Shown in pieces: positions 45,712 to 54,980 of a stretch of 64,000 bases of DNA. Source of the DNA: Hydrogenedens sp964549105 (GTDB taxonomy: Bacteria > Hydrogenedentota > Hydrogenedentia > Hydrogenedentales > Hydrogenedentaceae); the NCBI GenBank assembly GCA_964549105.1, contig CAZJTZ010000008.1, positions 1 through 64,000 on the forward strand, read 5' to 3'. The notes beneath the pieces are model-generated. The model made no database searches. It saw nothing but the letters and a program-made list of their open reading frames with translations, and was not told the origin of the DNA. Within the stretch, counting starts at the first letter, position 1, and every line of letters begins with the position of its first letter. The translations under genes and the position numbers were made by a program.

Positions 45712-46470
45712 CTATGTTGCTATAAAGCCACCATCAACAATTAATTCTGCTCCCGTCATCCAACTCGACTCATCAGACGCAAGGAATAACGCTGTATTTG
45801 CAATATCTTCAGGTTTACCTAATCTTTTTAATGGCAAACTATCTCCTATTGCTTCTTTTTTCTCTGGTGTTAGATATGGCTCCTGTAAAGGTGTATCTAC
45901 CATACCCGGATGAATAATATTGCAACGGATATTGTCCGGACCGAATTGCACCGCTAATGATTTGCACAAGGAAATCAGTGCACCTTTTGCACAGGTATAA
46001 GAATCTTGCGCAAGTGTAAAGCCGACCAATGCAGATATAGAACCCACTAAAATAATCGAACCACCTCCAAACTTTTGCAAATAGGGAATGCCGTGCTTTG
46101 TCAAGAAAAAAGCACCTTTTAAATTAATTGCTTGAACAATGTCCCAATTTTCTTCTGTCGTTTCAATAACAGACTTATCACGGTCTTTCCATAACACTCC
46201 TGCATTCGCATACAGAATATTCAATTTTCCAAACTGTTTTACTGCCTCTTCAACACCTGCCTTTACATCTGCTTCCTTAATAACATTGCCAATATACACA
46301 GCACATTTGCCACCTTCCGACTTAATCATGCTTTCTGTCTCATGTGCCGCTTTTTCATTCAAATCGAATATCAACACACTGGCACCTTCGCGTGCAAATA
46401 GCAAGGATGCAGCACGACCCATACCCATTCCAGCACCTGTAATAATGGCTACCTTGTCCTTTAATCGCAT
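45712..46470 (-). CDS. Short-chain dehydrogenase/reductase
   Basis: 252 residues, a classical SDR. Cofactor motif TGAGMGMGR (11-19), NAG strand motif, a catalytic Ser in VGSISAL and the YTCAK active-site pair, with PGMVDTPL after it. Asp36 at the end of the second strand (VLIFDLNE) suggests NAD(H) rather than NADPH. The alcohol or ketone substrate is unknown. AGGAGTAT precedes the ATG. It stands alone between the nqr operon and a metallophosphoesterase gene. Confidence 0.92.
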   Translation of the reverse strand: MRLKDKVAIITGAGMGMGRAASLLFAREGASVLIFDLNEKAAHETESMIKSEGGKCAVYIGNVIKEADVKAGVEEAVKQFGKLNILYANAGVLWKDRDKSVIETTEENWDIVQAINLKGAFFLTKHGIPYLQKFGGGSIILVGSISALVGFTLAQDSYTCAKGALISLCKSLAVQFGPDNIRCNIIHPGMVDTPLQEPYLTPEKKEAIGDSLPLKRLGKPEDIANTALFLASDESSWMTGAELIVDGGFIAT

Positions 46471-46600
46471 AGTTATACTCCTGTTTGAATTTTTTCTTGT
46501 TTTAAAATTTATTAAACGAAAGATGAAATATCATATATTATAAGCCAAACCATTTTAAATTTGCTGGCTATGTTTATCAGAACCTTGATTGCCAAAAAGG

Positions 46601-47413
46601 CTATTTGTTCTCAACTGAAATTTTTAAGGGAATAAACTCGGAACGAAATTCTGTATTTTTAATCTTTACCTGATAAAAACCAGCCGGCTGATTTTCAAAA
46701 TTCCAATTCAGAGAAGGAACAACAATAACAGGCACATTCTCTATCAAAAATTCCTGTCGTTTGTGTAAATGACCACAAAACATGGCTGTCGGTTTATAAA
46801 TACGAAACAGATTTTGCAATGCTTTCTGGTCATTAGAAGAGATAAACATATTTTTGGCTTTCCCTTCGGGATTGGGTGGAATATGGGTAAACATGAACGA
46901 AAGCGATTTACTCGTTCCAGCCTCCTGCAACTGTTTTTCAAGCCATATTTGTTGTTCCTCTCCTTTAATACCCTCTGATTCAAAATGCCCAATATGGTCA
47001 CCATTATCCGCTGCTGTGCATAGAATAATAAATTTTGCATTCTTATAAGTAAAGGAATAGAAATCGTTTCCAGTAATATCTTGCGAAAACATATTTGCCA
47101 ATAATTTTCGGTCACTTCTATCTTCATGATTTCCAAAAACTACATGAAACGGAATACCTGGCTTTAATTCATGAAATAGTTTTTCAAAATCTTTTGCATG
47201 GATATCCCCTGTTACTACTATTAATTCTGGCTTTGGTTCTATTGCTTCTACTTGTTCCACAAAAGCCTTAAACTGTTCTATTCCATTTTTCTCCGCGATA
47301 TGTAAATCTGATACTACCACAAAAGAAAAATCAACGGACTCCTCACCATTTCCATTAACAACAAAAATAATTACAACAAAAATGAAACAGATAGAAAATA
47401 AACATTTCCTCAT
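46601..47413 (-). CDS. Secreted metallophosphoesterase
   Basis: 270 residues with a signal peptide (hydrophobic 5-20, cleavage near VNGNG-E). Calcineurin-like metal site: DLH (Asp36, His38), GDIH (69-72), GNHE (94-97), a His in FTHIPP and GHLH near residue 213. It should hydrolyse a phosphate mono- or diester outside the cytoplasm. The closest recognisable relatives are Icc/purple-acid-like phosphoesterases of unassigned substrate. Confidence 0.87.
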   Translation of the reverse strand: MRKCLFSICFIFVVIIFVVNGNGEESVDFSFVVVSDLHIAEKNGIEQFKAFVEQVEAIEPKPELIVVTGDIHAKDFEKLFHELKPGIPFHVVFGNHEDRSDRKLLANMFSQDITGNDFYSFTYKNAKFIILCTAADNGDHIGHFESEGIKGEEQQIWLEKQLQEAGTSKSLSFMFTHIPPNPEGKAKNMFISSNDQKALQNLFRIYKPTAMFCGHLHKRQEFLIENVPVIVVPSLNWNFENQPAGFYQVKIKNTEFRSEFIPLKISVENK

Positions 47414-47751
47414 ACTCTTTTCCCCTATATCACAATTTTTAAATTGTATTATATTCTTTTAACTACAATTATAAAAATAGAGTTTGCGGACATGGTCTCA
47501 TTAATAATAGAGTATAGGAATATTTTATTGAAATTTATTTTCCTGCACTTACACTGTATTTCTGACATATCTTTAATGTTTAGAAAATTTTCTCATCTCT
47601 TGGAAAGGTCAAATATATTTCTTGACATACCAAACAATGATTAAACAAAAAACCCCCCAACTTTCATGTCTTTGTCTTATATGCCTCGTAAGACCTATCT
47701 TTCCATTGCTTCTTCTGAATAAGTGTTTTTTTAGAAGGCTCACATATAATC
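47414..47751. other. Intergenic region, no clear feature
   Basis: 338 bp, AT-rich, between the metallophosphoesterase start and the tRNA 3' end. I see only an AT-rich palindromic stretch near 47432-47446 and no convincing gene or terminator. Confidence 0.45.
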
Positions 47752-47830
47752 TGGTCGGGGTGAGTGGATTTGAACCACCGACTTCTGCGTCCCGAACGCA
47801 GCGCTCTAAACCGGGCTGAGCTACACCCCG
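47752..47830 (-). tRNA. tRNA-Pro (anticodon CGG)
   Basis: On the minus strand a full cloverleaf: acceptor CGGGGTG with CACCCCG, D arm with TAGCTCAG, anticodon stem CTGCG/CGCAG around loop TTCGGGA (anticodon CGG), T arm with GGTTCAAATCC, and an encoded CCA end (47752-47754). It reads CCG proline codons. Confidence 0.95.
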
Positions 47831-47893
47831 TTTAAAAAAACACCCTACACTTTAATTTTATAAATTAAATGTCAAATTTTTAGAGAAAGGTTT

Positions 47894-48106
47894 TTAGTTA
47901 TATCGTGCGACTGTAATATCCGCTCCACCTGCTGCAGAACCACCGCCACTTAATCCTGCAATACCACCGGAGCCACCCGCACCACCGGCAAGGCCCCTTA
48001 CCTGTCTTACTTGAGTTGGCTGTGTGGGAGAGGAACTATCAGCAAAGGCTACGAACGCACAAAGTGCTAACAGAACCACAAGAGTAAGAGCCACGAACTT
48101 TTTCAC
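47894..48106 (-). CDS. Small secreted Gly/Ala-rich protein
   Basis: 70 residues: a clean signal peptide (MKKFVALTLVVLLALCAFVAF, cut near AFA-D), then a 48-residue mature part with a Thr/Gln-rich start and a run of Gly, Ala and Ser (GGAGGSGGIAG pattern), ending DITVARYN. AAGGAG lies upstream of the ATG. I recognise no family. The composition suggests a flexible envelope or extracellular peptide. It is a single gene between the tRNA and an oxidoreductase gene. Confidence 0.6.
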   Translation of the reverse strand: MKKFVALTLVVLLALCAFVAFADSSSPTQPTQVRQVRGLAGGAGGSGGIAGLSGGGSAAGGADITVARYN

Positions 48107-48204
48107 TGTTTTTCTCCTTATTTTACTTATTTATTATACCTACAACCGTTTTTCTTTATTCATATATTAACATATTTAAAATCAAATGTCAAGTTATTTT
48201 TCTT

Positions 48205-48256
48205 ATAAAAAAATCCTTCGGAACATAATTAAGATTATGCTCCGAAGGAGAAAAAA
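48205..48256 (-). terminator. Terminator of the second Tat oxidoreductase gene
   Basis: A 16-bp stem (48214-48229 with 48234-48249, one A/C mismatch position) with loop TAAG; on the minus strand it runs into a seven-T tract. It begins 11-18 bp after the stop codon at 48267. Confidence 0.88.
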
Positions 48257-48266
48257 TTACGCTTTA

Positions 48267-49577
48267 TTATGCGACGGGTTCGAAGCCTTCGCGATAGGGT
48301 TCGCGTTTAATAAGTTTGTTTGCTTCGTCGTCCTTGAATTTCAAGGCATTGGGGTCAAATTCTAATGAGCGTCCCATTCTGTAAGCGATATTTCCCAAGT
48401 GACAATGGACACAGGAAATGTGTGCATCGTAGGGGGTTACAGGAAGGTCTTCCTCTTTGCGTGAGCGAACTGCACGGAAGAAACGGTCCCATTTATCCAG
48501 GTTTTCAGGCAAAGGTTCATTAACGGGAATAGGTTTTTTATCCTTATACTCAAAGAAGCCCTTGTTTCGGACATAGTAGCCTGTCTCTCCGAAGAAACTA
48601 TCTCCACAATCTCCGCCATCTGCTTCTTCAAAGGAACCTAAATTACGGACTTCAAAGGTTAGCATAGAACCATCTTCATAAGTAAATGATGTTGCCTGTG
48701 TATTGGGTGTTTCAGCGTCATCTTCCCATACATACCTGCCACCGGTGCTGTATACTTTCACCGGCAATCCACGATTGTGTCCCCAGCAGGCGATATCCAT
48801 CTCGTGTACGCCTTGATTACCAATCTCGCCGTTTCCATATTCCCAGAACCAGTGCCAATCATAGTGGACATAAAGTCCGGGCTTATCTTTGCGGTCTTTA
48901 TTTTTCATGAACGGACGGTCAGGTGAAGTGCCTTGCCATAATGTCCAATCCAGGTAATCGGGAGGTGTGCCCGGTTCACCGTGGCCAATAGCAAAACGAT
49001 TTCCATTTTTATAAACATATCCGCGAGAATGCATAATTTTACCTATGAATCCTTTATGGATTAAGCCTATATCGCGAATTAAAGTAGAATTAGAACGCGA
49101 CTGTGTGCCGTGTTGCACGATACGGTTGTATTTCTTTGCTGCTTCAACCACCTGCGTTCCTTCCCAAACATTATGGGATAAGGGCTTTTCTACATATACA
49201 TCTTTACCTGCTTTGCACGCTGCTACTGTAATTAAGGTATGAAGATGGTTCGGTGTGGCTGTCGTTATTGCCTGAACATTGGGGTCTTGAACGGCTTCTC
49301 TGAAATCTCCATAAGACTTGGGTTCTTTACCCTGCTTGCCGTTTACAAATTTTACGCCCCGTTCCAGAACTCTCTTATCTACATCACATAACGCAACAAT
49401 TTCTGCCTCGTTTGATTTTCCAAGTATGTCCCTTATGTGACTGGACCCTTGACCATTGAACCCGATTACGCAAATACCAATGCGTTCATTTGCACCGAAT
49501 ACCTTCCCCGCAGCCATCGTCCCAGCAACGAGAACAGCCGTGCTTTTCAAAAAACTTCTTCTTGTTAGTGGTTTCAT
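48267..49577 (-). CDS. Tat-exported Gfo/Idh/MocA oxidoreductase
   Basis: 436 residues from the ATG at 49577 (AAGGAG 8 nt upstream; a longer frame to 49625 is unsupported). MKPLTRRSFLK is a twin-arginine signal, cut around VFG-A. The Rossmann motif is GVxGxNGQG-like (ICVIGFNGQGSSH); EKPLSHNVWEG carries the conserved EKP lysine and GNQGVHEMDIACW the histidine region. PTPYDAH and the RMGRSLEFD ending are typical of the long secreted members found with sulfatases and sugar isomerases in planctomycete-like genomes. It differs clearly from the protein at 34773, so it is not a recent duplicate. Substrate unknown. Confidence 0.88.
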   Translation of the reverse strand: MKPLTRRSFLKSTAVLVAGTMAAGKVFGANERIGICVIGFNGQGSSHIRDILGKSNEAEIVALCDVDKRVLERGVKFVNGKQGKEPKSYGDFREAVQDPNVQAITTATPNHLHTLITVAACKAGKDVYVEKPLSHNVWEGTQVVEAAKKYNRIVQHGTQSRSNSTLIRDIGLIHKGFIGKIMHSRGYVYKNGNRFAIGHGEPGTPPDYLDWTLWQGTSPDRPFMKNKDRKDKPGLYVHYDWHWFWEYGNGEIGNQGVHEMDIACWGHNRGLPVKVYSTGGRYVWEDDAETPNTQATSFTYEDGSMLTFEVRNLGSFEEADGGDCGDSFFGETGYYVRNKGFFEYKDKKPIPVNEPLPENLDKWDRFFRAVRSRKEEDLPVTPYDAHISCVHCHLGNIAYRMGRSLEFDPNALKFKDDEANKLIKREPYREGFEPVA

Positions 49578-49669
49578 ACGATAATCTCCTTTGTTATTTT
49601 GTTCTGAAAGATACAATTGAGCCATTATACTAAATAAAATGGACTATTTTCATTCTATTTGGTTTCAAA

Positions 49670-52036
49670 CTATTGGGGAAGAAAATGTAGAAATACAGTT
49701 TCGCCATTACCAAGTGAAAGCAACAAAGTCTCACGCTCAAACCATTTCTGTTCGGGTTGAAACATGTTTTCAATGTTCAAGAACTGGTTAAATTGGAGAA
49801 TGCGGTCTCCGATTCCTTTAGTGTGTATTACTAAAATGTTGCTCCCAACTAATAGATTGTCAGGAGTCTCCATACTTCCTTCTGCCACAGCCGTGGGGAC
49901 TTCCAGGATGGAAAGAATCTCTCGCATAACAAGGTAATTTACGGTAGGCTCGGCATAGAAAACGGAGACCCATTTGTCATTTATCGTTTTGAGTGCAACG
50001 CTTGGTTTCCCATTGGATTGGTATCGGGTAATAACATCCGCATTCTCGTCTTCAATGTAGAGTAAGGGAAAATGAGCCTCATTTTCTCCAAAGGGTTCAT
50101 TTTTACTTAACCAACGACCATCTAAATCCATAGTAGAACCGGAAACAGCGTCAGGGCTGGACAGTCTGGAATTTATCTGCGTTAACAATTGCACCGTTGA
50201 GGTATCGTCTGATGTCTTTCCCCAGCCGGGAGCATAATACCAGAACACAATGGATTTATCTATTTCAAAAATGTGATGTAAAATCTGGACTTCGCTCTCG
50301 TTGGGTGGATATAAATTGAAAATAAAATAAATTAATTTTTTGGGGATTTGTTCATCAAGTAAATCCTGCATCAAGTAAAATTCTACAGGTAATCCGACCT
50401 TCAAGAGTTGGTCTCGAACATTTATAATGTCTCTTGAAAATAGTTCTATTCCTTTAGGTGAAAGCAGGTGCATAGCCCGTTCATCAATTATCATTGCCAG
50501 AGGTTCCCAGAGAATATTTTCTGGGGATGTAACTGCTGGCAATTCTGTCTGTATTTCTTCGGTATTGTATTTTCCTACTTGTAATCGAGGTAAGGAACTA
50601 TTCTCAGGAGTCATATTTCCATGAGGTAGTTTTTGTGAGGTGCGGGGTTGAAGTCTTAAAGCGGAGGAAGAGGCGGTCTGGGCTGATATTTGTGTATATA
50701 CCTGCATCATCTTTTTGAACAAGTCCCACTGTTCTATATCCAGAAGCCAGCCTTTCCCTTCGGGGTCGGTCCAGATAAGGCTTGCATTATGGACAAGTGC
50801 CGTTCCCAGATTCCTCTTTTGCACAGCATAGATATTTTCACTTCGGACACCCTTTACTCGAATCGTTTGCTGAGTAGTAATATCAAAAGAAACACCAGTT
50901 CGTGTATCATCCAATAGTAATACCTCTTTGCCATGGAGATTGATACTTTCCATTGTCCCGCTAGGACCTCCTGCTTCGCCCAAACCACGATTAACATAAG
51001 ATATAGGTAAAACAAACCCGTCTACATCACTTTCCAGTAGTGTCCCCAGGGAGAGTTGTCCTGTTCCTACTTCTGCTGTCTCTATATTCAAACCATACGG
51101 AAAAAATATTTTCTTTTTTTCATTATTAAGTAATTGTCTCAAAGTCGTGGCACAAAAGCCAATAGAATCGGCTAAACTTTCATTGTGGAATTTACGATAG
51201 TTGACAAGGAAATTATTTTCGGTATAATTTAAGAAATTTGATGGGGTATTCACTTCTTTTTTCAGGTTTTCTAAAATGAATGGAGGTTCAAGATTGTCCA
51301 CGCCAAACAATTGGACTCGTTCTTCAGGGGAAGGATAACGATTATGAACCCACTTGTTAAAATTGGTGAGAGCATATTCAGATTCGTCTAAACCCGGTGC
51401 AAGCCACCATCGGTTTTTCAGAAATCCTAAAATGAAACCACCGACCTGTTCCCCAACTTTTGAAGATTGAAGTCCATTGACCAGCATGGACAATCCTTCC
51501 TCAACTGATTTTTTCCATGCAAGAGTGTGAAAACTTGCAAAAGGCTGGACCTCACCGTTGACTACTATGTTGACCGATTTTTTCCCTTGAAACCAATCCT
51601 CTGGCGGATTCAGGTCAACAAAAATCCAATATTTTCCGTGGGGGACAATATCATTCATACATTGTAAAATGTGAAACAGTTCAGGCAAATCGTCAGAGCC
51701 TCGCCAGGGAAAAGGAACCTCTACAATGAAATTGGTAATACCCGTGTCCTTTGCATATTGAAACTCTTTTTGGGCTATCTCGTCGCAAGGCTCTCCTCCA
51801 ACATATAAATAAAAAGGAGATTTGCCTTCCTTATCTTCTTGCTGTCCGTTTAATCTTTCCCCTTCAGGGGTTGTTGGAGGTAGTGGTTTTGTAAGCAAAT
51901 CCTGCAAGGAATATTTACCGACAAGCGAACCTAACCACCAGGAAATACTTACAACAACAATTAGAATAAAAAACAGAAAAAAATTTCGCCAAAATAGGTT
52001 CTTTAAAAAATGGGGTTCTTTCCATTTATCAAACAT
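49670..52036 (-). CDS. Membrane-anchored GH42-like (beta-galactosidase fold) protein
   Basis: 788 residues with a transmembrane anchor (about 18-37) near the N-terminus. Residues about 75-470 look like a TIM barrel of the GH42/clan A type (SPFYLYVGGEPCDE, YAKDTGITNFIVEVPFPW, GGFILGFLKNRWWL, LLESDVDGFVLPISY), and 520-700 like the GH42 trimerisation domain (AMIIDERAMHLLSPKG, KLIYFIFNLYPP). I cannot point to convincing acid/base and nucleophile glutamates, so activity is uncertain. Together with the glycosyltransferase gene next to it, 41 bp away, it suggests work on a surface glycan; that is inference. Confidence 0.6.
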   Translation of the reverse strand: MFDKWKEPHFLKNLFWRNFFLFFILIVVVSISWWLGSLVGKYSLQDLLTKPLPPTTPEGERLNGQQEDKEGKSPFYLYVGGEPCDEIAQKEFQYAKDTGITNFIVEVPFPWRGSDDLPELFHILQCMNDIVPHGKYWIFVDLNPPEDWFQGKKSVNIVVNGEVQPFASFHTLAWKKSVEEGLSMLVNGLQSSKVGEQVGGFILGFLKNRWWLAPGLDESEYALTNFNKWVHNRYPSPEERVQLFGVDNLEPPFILENLKKEVNTPSNFLNYTENNFLVNYRKFHNESLADSIGFCATTLRQLLNNEKKKIFFPYGLNIETAEVGTGQLSLGTLLESDVDGFVLPISYVNRGLGEAGGPSGTMESINLHGKEVLLLDDTRTGVSFDITTQQTIRVKGVRSENIYAVQKRNLGTALVHNASLIWTDPEGKGWLLDIEQWDLFKKMMQVYTQISAQTASSSALRLQPRTSQKLPHGNMTPENSSLPRLQVGKYNTEEIQTELPAVTSPENILWEPLAMIIDERAMHLLSPKGIELFSRDIINVRDQLLKVGLPVEFYLMQDLLDEQIPKKLIYFIFNLYPPNESEVQILHHIFEIDKSIVFWYYAPGWGKTSDDTSTVQLLTQINSRLSSPDAVSGSTMDLDGRWLSKNEPFGENEAHFPLLYIEDENADVITRYQSNGKPSVALKTINDKWVSVFYAEPTVNYLVMREILSILEVPTAVAEGSMETPDNLLVGSNILVIHTKGIGDRILQFNQFLNIENMFQPEQKWFERETLLLSLGNGETVFLHFLPQ

Positions 52037-52077
52037 TCTAAATTATTCCTTTTTTGTTCTAAATAGTATAACAGGGA

Positions 52078-53421
52078 TTAAAAAGAAGTTGGGGTTTCAA
52101 ACTCGAACCATCCGCCCATATCGTAAGTTCTATTTGTTTGTTCTGACTCAAATATTTTATTTGCCTCGAAGGTTACAGTTCCTTCGGATAAATCCAAGGA
52201 GTATTTTTTTAGTTGCGTGGTCTGAATATGCTCCATAACTTTGCCATTAAATTTCACAACTATATCTACATTCCCTAACTGGGGAAACATATTACCACAT
52301 TGAAACGACAATTTGCCGCCACGATGGTGGATTACAGCATATTTACTCATGGGAATAAAGTTCTTTCCCTGAAAATTCTGTGGTTTATACCAACCCTCTA
52401 CAGGAAGTTCTATCTCTGGACAAAATAAAGGTTTGGGCTGAATAAGTTTCCAGAAGGGAGGTAAGGGCGGCTCTGTTAACTGTAATTTTCTCTGTCCCTT
52501 TCGCCAACGAATTGACTGAGGGAAATAACGACCTGCCTCTATCCATGCTGAAATATGCTTTTGTATCCGCCAGAATTCCAACTTTTTTATAGCATTTCCT
52601 ATTGCTTTTATTTCACCCCACTTTAACCACAGTAATATTTCCCAAAATTTCTTACTCGGGAAATTCCTTTCTATGAGGTAAAACCTATTGCGTGTGTTTA
52701 AATAATATTTTTTCCGGGCTTTTTCAGGAGAGGCTTGCCAGGTTGCACTGAATTTGTGATGAACTACCGCAGCAGGACAGGTCAGGATTCGATAGCCTGC
52801 GTTCCATATTCGTAGACATAAATCTAAATCATCGAGGTAGATGGAAAATTCTTCGGGCAGGTATCCTGTCTTAAGCAATGCGTCTGTCCTTAACCACATT
52901 GCACCACCACATATTCCGATTACTTCCGTTATTTCATTCCAGCGAGGTGTATCTACACGCCCTAATCCCCTATCCCATGCCGAACCAATTATTGAACATA
53001 GCAAGCCAACGGAATTTAATAGCCAGGGCTGGTCAAAAAGTAGCATTTTGGGGGCTAAGCCACCTACATCCGGGTTCGATTCGGACATTTCGATTAAAGT
53101 CTCAATACAATGGGGTTCCATCTTTGTATCGTTGTTTAGCAGGAAAATATATTTTGCCCCTTTTTCTATGGACTTTTTTATCCCTCGATTGTTCCCACCT
53201 GACCAACCATAATTTTTGTCAAGGCATTCCACAACAAGGCGTGGGTCATTAGAAAAGTTATCTCTAACAAAGGAAACCGATTCGTCTGTGCTGGCATTGT
53301 CTAAAAGAACAAACTCAACATCTTCGCGCTGACACCCCTGCAATAAAGAGATAAAACATTCTTGAAGATGTTCCAACCCATTCCAATTTAATATCAGAAC
53401 ACTTACCAGAGGTTTGTTCAT
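52078..53421 (-). CDS. Family 2 glycosyltransferase with C-terminal extension
   Basis: 447 residues. The N-terminal 270 residues are a GT-A fold: VSVLILNWNG opening strand, LLDNASTDES nucleotide-binding loop, YGWSGGNNRGI, FLLNNDTKM (the DxD-equivalent) and SIYLDDLDLCLRIWNAGYRI acceptor block, with VHHKFSAT afterwards. This matches rhamnosyltransferase-like GT2 enzymes that act on polyprenol-linked glycans. The C-terminal 150 residues are unusual, basic then beta-rich, and not recognised. No transmembrane span; cytoplasmic face of the membrane. Probably in one unit with the GH42-like gene. Confidence 0.85.
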   Translation of the reverse strand: MNKPLVSVLILNWNGLEHLQECFISLLQGCQREDVEFVLLDNASTDESVSFVRDNFSNDPRLVVECLDKNYGWSGGNNRGIKKSIEKGAKYIFLLNNDTKMEPHCIETLIEMSESNPDVGGLAPKMLLFDQPWLLNSVGLLCSIIGSAWDRGLGRVDTPRWNEITEVIGICGGAMWLRTDALLKTGYLPEEFSIYLDDLDLCLRIWNAGYRILTCPAAVVHHKFSATWQASPEKARKKYYLNTRNRFYLIERNFPSKKFWEILLWLKWGEIKAIGNAIKKLEFWRIQKHISAWIEAGRYFPQSIRWRKGQRKLQLTEPPLPPFWKLIQPKPLFCPEIELPVEGWYKPQNFQGKNFIPMSKYAVIHHRGGKLSFQCGNMFPQLGNVDIVVKFNGKVMEHIQTTQLKKYSLDLSEGTVTFEANKIFESEQTNRTYDMGGWFEFETPTSF

Positions 53422-53501
53422 ATTAGATAAATAGCAGGTTCAAAGTTTATTTTTTCTTTTGAAATAAAATTATACAGGAAATAGGGGTAAAAATGGTTTT
53501 A

Positions 53502-54869
53502 TTATAGAACCTGTTTTATTGCTTCTTTTAGTTTTTGTTCGGATGATGGAACCACATAAGAAGCAGAAGGTTCATAGCCTCCCTCCTTGAATGCCTCTTC
53601 CGTGCAAATGTAAGCCGTGCCACAATCACTGTAGCCTGCTACAAACACTGTTCGCTCTGGGGAACAACTTTGTGCATAAAGTTGAAACTCCACCATCGGT
53701 TCACCTGGCAGACTGAGTATAGAAACTTTTCCAAAATTCATTGCACTGATAGGAATGGGTATTTTGTCTGCCCGATTTTGCCAGGCTAATTCCATAGCAG
53801 CACCGATACGATAATTATGACCTTGATTCGTATCATTTAAGGATTTTTCCAAATGTTCGCGTGAATGTTCTCCATCGTTTCTATAACCAAAAGTGAAAGG
53901 AATAGATTTTAATGATATAGGTGTCAATTCTTGTTTTTGAAGGGATTTAACAGATTCCTGCATTGCCTTTAAGAGCCGCTGGTATAATTGTTGGCGTGCT
54001 TCAGGTGTACCATCATTATATTTGCCAGCAGCGATATTACCTGCACAACCGGTGAAATAGATATGCGGAATACCTTCGTCCTTTTCCATTTGCTCACGCG
54101 CCATGCCAGGAAAATCGTAACTTGCACGCGGGTCACCGTAGAAACTTTGCGGGTGCGTGGTATAGTAATGAATCCGTGCAACAGGCTTTCCTTCCTCAGA
54201 CAGAAAACTTAATGTTCGCAAATAGGGGTCTATCAAGCCTTCCGGCGCTTCAATCAGTTTAGGGTCTTTGCAAGAACTATAACGAGTCAGGCACTTGCCA
54301 TCTGGTTGCATAATACGCCGATTAGAAGCGACCTTCTCCACCTTAGCCGAACCAACTGCGATAGCATTGCAGGGGACAAGGGACTGTTTCGCCCCGTCAA
54401 TTGTCTTGACAATGTTCTTAAAGATATTATCAAAATCCTCTTTCTTTGGGTAAGGAGGTGGATTTTGTATCTTGCTGAGAATATCGAAAGCGTCTTCATC
54501 ACACATTGGAGCAGTATGCTGATGAACGGTATGTATAAAAACTGCATTGGGGTCAGTTTCAACTGTTTTAGCAATCATATCCCGAAGTTTGTAATAAGAA
54601 CTGTTGCATATTTCACACCAGTCCAGAGCGCAGAGAACATATCGCTTTTTATCATCTTCAATAATGACACCTTTTGCTAATAGATTATGTTCTATCGTTT
54701 CCAACGGTTTATAACTGGGATACCATGGCATTCCCAGAGGTGGAGTCACATCCGCTTTGAACGGGGCTATGCGGAAACGAACATCTGCGTAAGTGCTTCG
54801 CATTACACCCCAGGAAACCGCAGATAAAATACCTACGGCTTGCAACTTCAAAAAATTTCTCCGATTCAT
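53502..54869 (-). CDS. Exported neutral/alkaline ceramidase-like hydrolase
   Basis: 455 residues. MNRRNFLKLQAVG is a twin-arginine-like signal. The mature part opens RIAPFKADVTPPLGMP, the hallmark of the neutral ceramidase N-terminal domain family, with VFIHTVHQHTAPM giving the zinc-binding HxH and YFTGCAGNIAAGKYN the later family block. Full ceramidases are longer and carry a C-terminal domain; this version is the short form common in planctomycete-like genomes, whose substrate is unknown. AAAGGA precedes the ATG. Confidence 0.83.
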   Translation of the reverse strand: MNRRNFLKLQAVGILSAVSWGVMRSTYADVRFRIAPFKADVTPPLGMPWYPSYKPLETIEHNLLAKGVIIEDDKKRYVLCALDWCEICNSSYYKLRDMIAKTVETDPNAVFIHTVHQHTAPMCDEDAFDILSKIQNPPPYPKKEDFDNIFKNIVKTIDGAKQSLVPCNAIAVGSAKVEKVASNRRIMQPDGKCLTRYSSCKDPKLIEAPEGLIDPYLRTLSFLSEEGKPVARIHYYTTHPQSFYGDPRASYDFPGMAREQMEKDEGIPHIYFTGCAGNIAAGKYNDGTPEARQQLYQRLLKAMQESVKSLQKQELTPISLKSIPFTFGYRNDGEHSREHLEKSLNDTNQGHNYRIGAAMELAWQNRADKIPIPISAMNFGKVSILSLPGEPMVEFQLYAQSCSPERTVFVAGYSDCGTAYICTEEAFKEGGYEPSASYVVPSSEQKLKEAIKQVL

Positions 54870-54980
54870 CTCTAATTCCTTTCATTGCAATTTCTATTTC
54901 CATCAAACAAATATACCAAATTGCAAAATGACAAAACGAATATTTTATGACCTAATAAGCAAGTGGGTAGAAATGTTATT

